This document shows positions 60,609 through 64,000 of a stretch of 64,000 bases of DNA, one piece after another. Source of the stretch: Bog-756 sp963777665 (GTDB lineage: Bacteria > Actinomycetota > Acidimicrobiia > Acidimicrobiales > RAAP-2); contig CAVZRJ010000005.1 of NCBI GenBank assembly GCA_963777665.1, positions 204,568 to 268,567 on the forward strand. Reading direction: 5' to 3'. The position numbers and the translations under genes are program-made. Positions within the stretch are counted from its first letter, which is position 1, and every line of letters begins with the position of its first letter. The notes under the pieces were generated by a model. That model made no database searches. It was given only the letters and a program-made list of their open reading frames with translations, and was not told where the DNA came from.

Positions 60609-63426
60609 TTGTCAGATTTCCTTCCGTTCATCGTCATAGGCATCACCACCGGAGCGGTCTACGGCCTGGCGGGCGTGGGCCTGGTGCTGACCTACAAGAC
60701 GTCGGGGATCTTCAACTTCGCCTACGGCGCCGTCGCCGCCCTAGCGGTGTTCGTCTTCTACTGGTTGCACACCGAGCACGGCATGCCCTGGCCCTATGCG
60801 GCGGCCCTCTGTCTCTTCGTGCTCTCGCCGCTTGAGGGCCTGGTCCTGGAGTTGGTCGCCCGCACGCTCGAGAACGCCACGGCCACCTTGAAGGTGGTCT
60901 CCACCGTCGGGATCCTGATCTTCATGGTCGGCCTGGGGGAGATCTGGTACGGAGACTCCAACACCTCCTTCCCATCGTTCCTCGACACCAACACCGTCCG
61001 GCTCCTCGGCGTCAATATCGGGTTCGACCAGATCACGGTGATGATCATCTCCGCCGCTGCGACGGTCCATCTTGTATTACTTCTTCCGCTTCGTGCGCCT
61101 GGGGGTGGCCATGCGCGGCGTGGTCGACAATCCCGAGCTCGTCTCGATGACGGGCACCAATCCCGTGGTCGTGCGCCGCTGGGCCTGGATCATCGGCACG
61201 ATCTTCGCCTCCATGGCCGGCCTCCTCATCGCCCCATCGCTGAGCCTCGATGCCTACACGATCGCCCTGTTGGTCGTCTCGGCCTTCGGCGCGGCGGCCA
61301 TCGGCTACTTCTCCAACCTCCCGCTCGTGTTCGTCGGCGGCCTGTTCGTCGGTGTGGTGGACGCCCTGGCCACCAAGTACGCCGCCGCCATCTCGTGGTT
61401 GGGCGGGCTCTCGGCCGGGCTGCCCTTCATCATCTTGTTCATCGTCCTGATCGTCATGCCCCGGGCCAGGCTGGCCGAACGTCGCGTGGTGACCTCCGTG
61501 CCACTGCGCCAGTCGTGGTATGCGCCGACGCGGATGCGGCTGGTGGCGGCCGCCGTCGCCCTGGCCTTCTTCGCCTTCGTGCCCGCCTTCGTCGGCACGC
61601 AGCTGGTCACCTGGTCGAGCGGTCTGGTCTACGTCATGCTCTTCTTGTCGCTCGGCCTGCTGATCAAGACCTCGGGTCAGATCTCGCTGTGCCACCTGGC
61701 CTTCGCCGCCGTCGGAGCGGCGGCGTTCGGGCACTTCGCCGTCGACTGGCACGTCCCGTGGCTGGGGGCGCTGCTCCTGGCCGGGCTGGTGGCCATGCCG
61801 GTGGGCGCCATCATCGCCATCCCGGCCATCCGCCTCTCGGGGGTCTTCTTAGCCCTGGGCACCTACGGGTTCGGGATCCTGTTCGAGCAGATGTTCTACC
61901 AAACCGGCCCCATGTTCGGGCCGACCACCTCGGGCATCCCGGCCCCCCGGCCGGACGTGACCATCTTCGGTTGGCAGCTCTTTAGCGACAAGGGGTTCTA
62001 CTACGTACTGCTCGTCTTCGTGGTGCTGACGGTCGTCGCCGTGCAGTCCATCTTGCGCGGCCGCATGGGACGCCTGTTGAAGGGTCTCTCCGATTCGGCG
62101 GTGGCCCTCGAGACCCATGGGGCGACGACCAACGTCATGAAGGTACTGGTGTTCTGCATCACGGCCGGACTGGCCGCCATCGCCGGCGCCCTGCTGGCCT
62201 CCCTGTACGACTACGGCCTGGGCACCAACTACAGCTCGTTCTCCTCGTTGACCATGGTGGCCATCGTCGTCCTCATCGTGATGGGCGATCCGTGGTACGC
62301 CATCGTGGCCGGGATCACCTTCGCGGTCATTCCCGGCTACATCAACCTCGGCAACATCTACTACTACGAGTCGATGCTCTTCGGGCTCTCGGCCGCCACG
62401 TTCGCGGTGCAGGTGAACCGTGTCCCTTCGGTGCCCCTGGGTCTGCGCAGGGTCATCGACCGCTGGGGCGGCCGAGCACCCGAGACCGTCCTGGCGGAGG
62501 GCGAGCTCGAAGAGCTGGTGTCGGACGCGGCGGCGGAGGAGAAGCAGAGCGCCCGGGCAGATCGCGAGATGGCCCGACGCGTGTCGGCGGGTGTCCCGGA
62601 CAAGGCCGGTCTCGCGGTGCGCGAGCTATCGGTCCGGTTCGGCGGGGTGCGGGCCGTCGACAACGTCAGTCTCGACGCGCCGATGGCGCGCATCACCGGG
62701 TTGGTCGGGCCGAACGGGGCCGGCAAGACGACGACCTTCAACGCCTGCTCGGGTCTGCTCAAGCCGACCGCAGGGAAGGTTCTCCTGCACAATGGGGACG
62801 TGACGGGGATGGGTCCGGCGGGGCGGTCGCGCTTCGGGCTCGGGCGGACGTTCCAGAAGGCCGAGCTTTTCAACTCTCTCTCCGTGCGCCAGAACGTCGT
62901 GCTGGGGCGCGAGGCGGCCATGGCCGGGGCCAACCCCATCACCCAGTTGGTGGCGAGACGTCGCGATCGCGGCGTGGTGCAGCGAGCGGTCGACGAGGCG
63001 ATGGAGCTGACCGGGATCGGCCGGCTCTCCGACGTCCAGGCCGGGCTGCTCCCCACCGCCCAGCGCCGCCTGGTGGAGCTAGCCCGTGTCCTGGCGGGGC
63101 CCTTCGACCTGCTTCTCTTGGACGAGCCCTCGGCCGGGCTCGATGCCACCGAGACCGTCCAGTTGGGCAACGTGCTGACCGGCGTGGTGGCCGAGCGCGG
63201 CACCGGCATCCTGCTGGTCGAGCACGACATGGCCCTGGTGCGACAGGTCTGTGCCCACATCTACATGCTCGACTTCGGCCGCCTGGTCTTCGAGGGCAGC
63301 CCGGACGAGATGTTGGCCAGCGACGTCGTCCGCGCTGCCTATCTCGGTTCCGAGAGCGTCGCGGCCGGGCCTGGCAGCCCTGCTCAGGAGGTCGCTGTCA
63401 GCGAAGGCGACGTCGAGCCGTCATGA
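60609..63426 (+). CDS. Branched-chain amino acid type ABC transporter: LivH-LivM-LivG fusion, frame broken once
   Basis: One gene appears to encode both permeases and one ATPase. From TTG 60609 the LivH part begins 'FIVIGITTGAVYGLAGVGLVLTYKTSGIFNFAYGA'; after one extra C at 61067-61068 it continues 'LYYFFRFVRLGVAMRGVVDN'. Without a stop, LivM follows ('SLGLLIKTSGQISLCHLAFAAVGA'), and from about 62605 the LivG ATPase with Walker A 'GPNGAGKTTTFNACSG' and Walker B 'LLLLDEPSAGLD'. The ABC signature is degenerate: 'LLPTAQRRLVELAR' in place of LSxGQ. The corrected length is 938 residues. livF follows. The substrate need not be an amino acid; relatives import amides, urea or aromatic acids. No binding protein gene is in view. 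Confidence 0.85.
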
Positions 63427-63460
63427 GCACCCGGGCGGCGCCGGCGAGAGGGGAACCTGA

Positions 63461-64000
63461 GTGTTAGAGCTGGAGCACATCACGGCCGGCTACGGCGACA
63501 CGGTGGTGCTGCGCGACGTGACCCTGTCCGTTCCCGACTCCAAGGTCCTGGCCCTCCTCGGGCCGAACGGAGCCGGCAAGACGACGCTGTTGCGAGTGGC
63601 TTCGGGCGTCATCAAGCCCATAAGCGGGAGGATCATCCTCAACGGGGAGGACGTCACCGGGAAGCGGCCGTACTACATGTCTCGTCGAGGGATGTGCAGC
63701 CTCCCCGAGGGACGGGGGATCTTCCCCTCGCTGACGGTGAAGGACAACCTCATTCTCCAGTCGCCAAGGGGCAAGGAGTCCGCCACCATCGAGCAGGCCG
63801 TGACGTCCTTTCCGGCGCTCGCCACCCGCTTGAAACAGACGGCAGGGAGCCTCAGTGGGGGGGAGCAGCAGATGCTGTCCTTGGTGCGGACATTCGCCTC
63901 CGAGCCCAAGATCGTGGTCGTCGACGAGGCCTCCCTTGGGCTCGCCCCCATCATCGTGGACCGCATCTTCGAGACCTTGACAGAGATCGCCGCCACCGGG
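63461..64000 (+). CDS. livF: ABC transporter ATP-binding protein LivF (cut by window end)
   Basis: The second ATPase of the transporter, incomplete at the right edge. From GTG 63461 (GAGAGGGGAA ribosome site at 63446-63455) the 180 visible residues show 'LELEHITAGYGDTVVLRDVTLSV', Walker A 'GPNGAGKTTLLRVASG', a good signature 'SLSGGEQQMLSLVRTF' and Walker B 'IVVVDEASLGLAPIIVD', where the usual Pro after DE is Ala. It lies 34 nt after the fused gene. Confidence 0.9.
   Translation, partial: MLELEHITAGYGDTVVLRDVTLSVPDSKVLALLGPNGAGKTTLLRVASGVIKPISGRIILNGEDVTGKRPYYMSRRGMCSLPEGRGIFPSLTVKDNLILQSPRGKESATIEQAVTSFPALATRLKQTAGSLSGGEQQMLSLVRTFASEPKIVVVDEASLGLAPIIVDRIFETLTEIAATG

Noticed and set aside
60272..60649. 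A 125-codon minus-strand frame before the liv genes
   Set aside because: It overlaps the liv start, has no family features and no ribosome site. It could be a transposase or other remnant, but I cannot support that.
1..64000. CRISPR arrays, rRNA genes and insertion sequences
   Set aside because: No regularly spaced identical repeats, no rRNA sequence and no transposase motifs are seen. The only long tandem repeats are the coding repeats at 20.9-21.6 kb.

Overview
The window is chromosomal DNA of a high-GC Gram-positive bacterium. The gene content is actinobacterial: an mtrA-mtrB-lpqB type operon, xerC next to a whiG-type sigma factor and rpsB, a class II DAHP synthase, an F420-type LLM oxidoreductase, a WS/DGAT acyltransferase, orn and RNase E/G. 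A secreted protein built from 'GYWLVAxDGGxFAFGDAxFxGS' repeats points towards Acidimicrobiia, but this is an inference. Many genes start a few bases after a TANNNT box, so leaderless mRNAs seem common.

Layout. 0.1-9.7 kb: folC, ndk, a 32-codon upstream ORF coupled to mreB, mreC, mreD, mrdA (PBP2; no rodA beside it), a TIGR03960 radical SAM protein and its TIGR03936 partner. 9.7-17 kb: RNase E/G, rplU, rpmA, a tyrosine phosphatase, obgE, proB, proA. 16.9-20.2 kb: a coupled MoxR ATPase, CoxE-like VWA protein and histidine phosphatase. 20.2-24.4 kb: a secreted repeat/DUF1906 protein, class II DAHP synthase and an LLM oxidoreductase. 24.4-25.8 kb: nadD, a small membrane protein, rsfS. 25.8-30.4 kb, minus strand: mtrA, mtrB, an lpqB-like lipoprotein, and a solute-binding protein. 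30.6-42 kb: xerC, whiG, rpsB, tsf, pyrH, frr, cdsA, dxr, rseP, ispG. 42-49.8 kb: rimP, nusA, ylxR, infB, rbfA, truB, ribF, with a probable attenuator hairpin in the rimP leader. 49.8-54.4 kb: acyl-CoA synthetase, orn, dut, WS/DGAT. 54.5 kb: tRNA-Gly(GCC), followed by repeats, a tyrosine integrase, an ABC-2 exporter and a divergent two-component system, which look like an integrated element. 60.6-64 kb: a branched-chain amino acid type ABC transporter with LivH, LivM and LivG joined in one reading frame, then livF, cut by the window end.

A striking property of the sequence as given is at least 13 single-base frame breaks in otherwise convincing genes (proA, the DUF1906 protein, nadD, the membrane protein after it, lpqB-like x2, mtrB x3, the solute-binding protein x2, ribF, livH). 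Eleven behave as one extra base and two as one missing base. Correcting each restores a family-typical length, and in several cases a stop/start overlap with the next gene. Indel error in the assembly is therefore the simplest reading, with recent decay the alternative. The affected genes are given as full spans with the break position stated.

Functionally the window is mostly core: cell elongation (mreBCD, PBP2), ribosome production and translation (rplU, rpmA, obgE, rsfS, rpsB, tsf, frr, rimP, infB, rbfA, truB), cofactor and nucleotide supply (folC, ndk, nadD, ribF, dut, pyrH), isoprenoid and phospholipid precursors (dxr, ispG, cdsA) and proline and aromatic synthesis. The accessory parts are the MoxR-VWA unit, the repeat protein, the lone solute-binding protein and the tRNA-Gly region.
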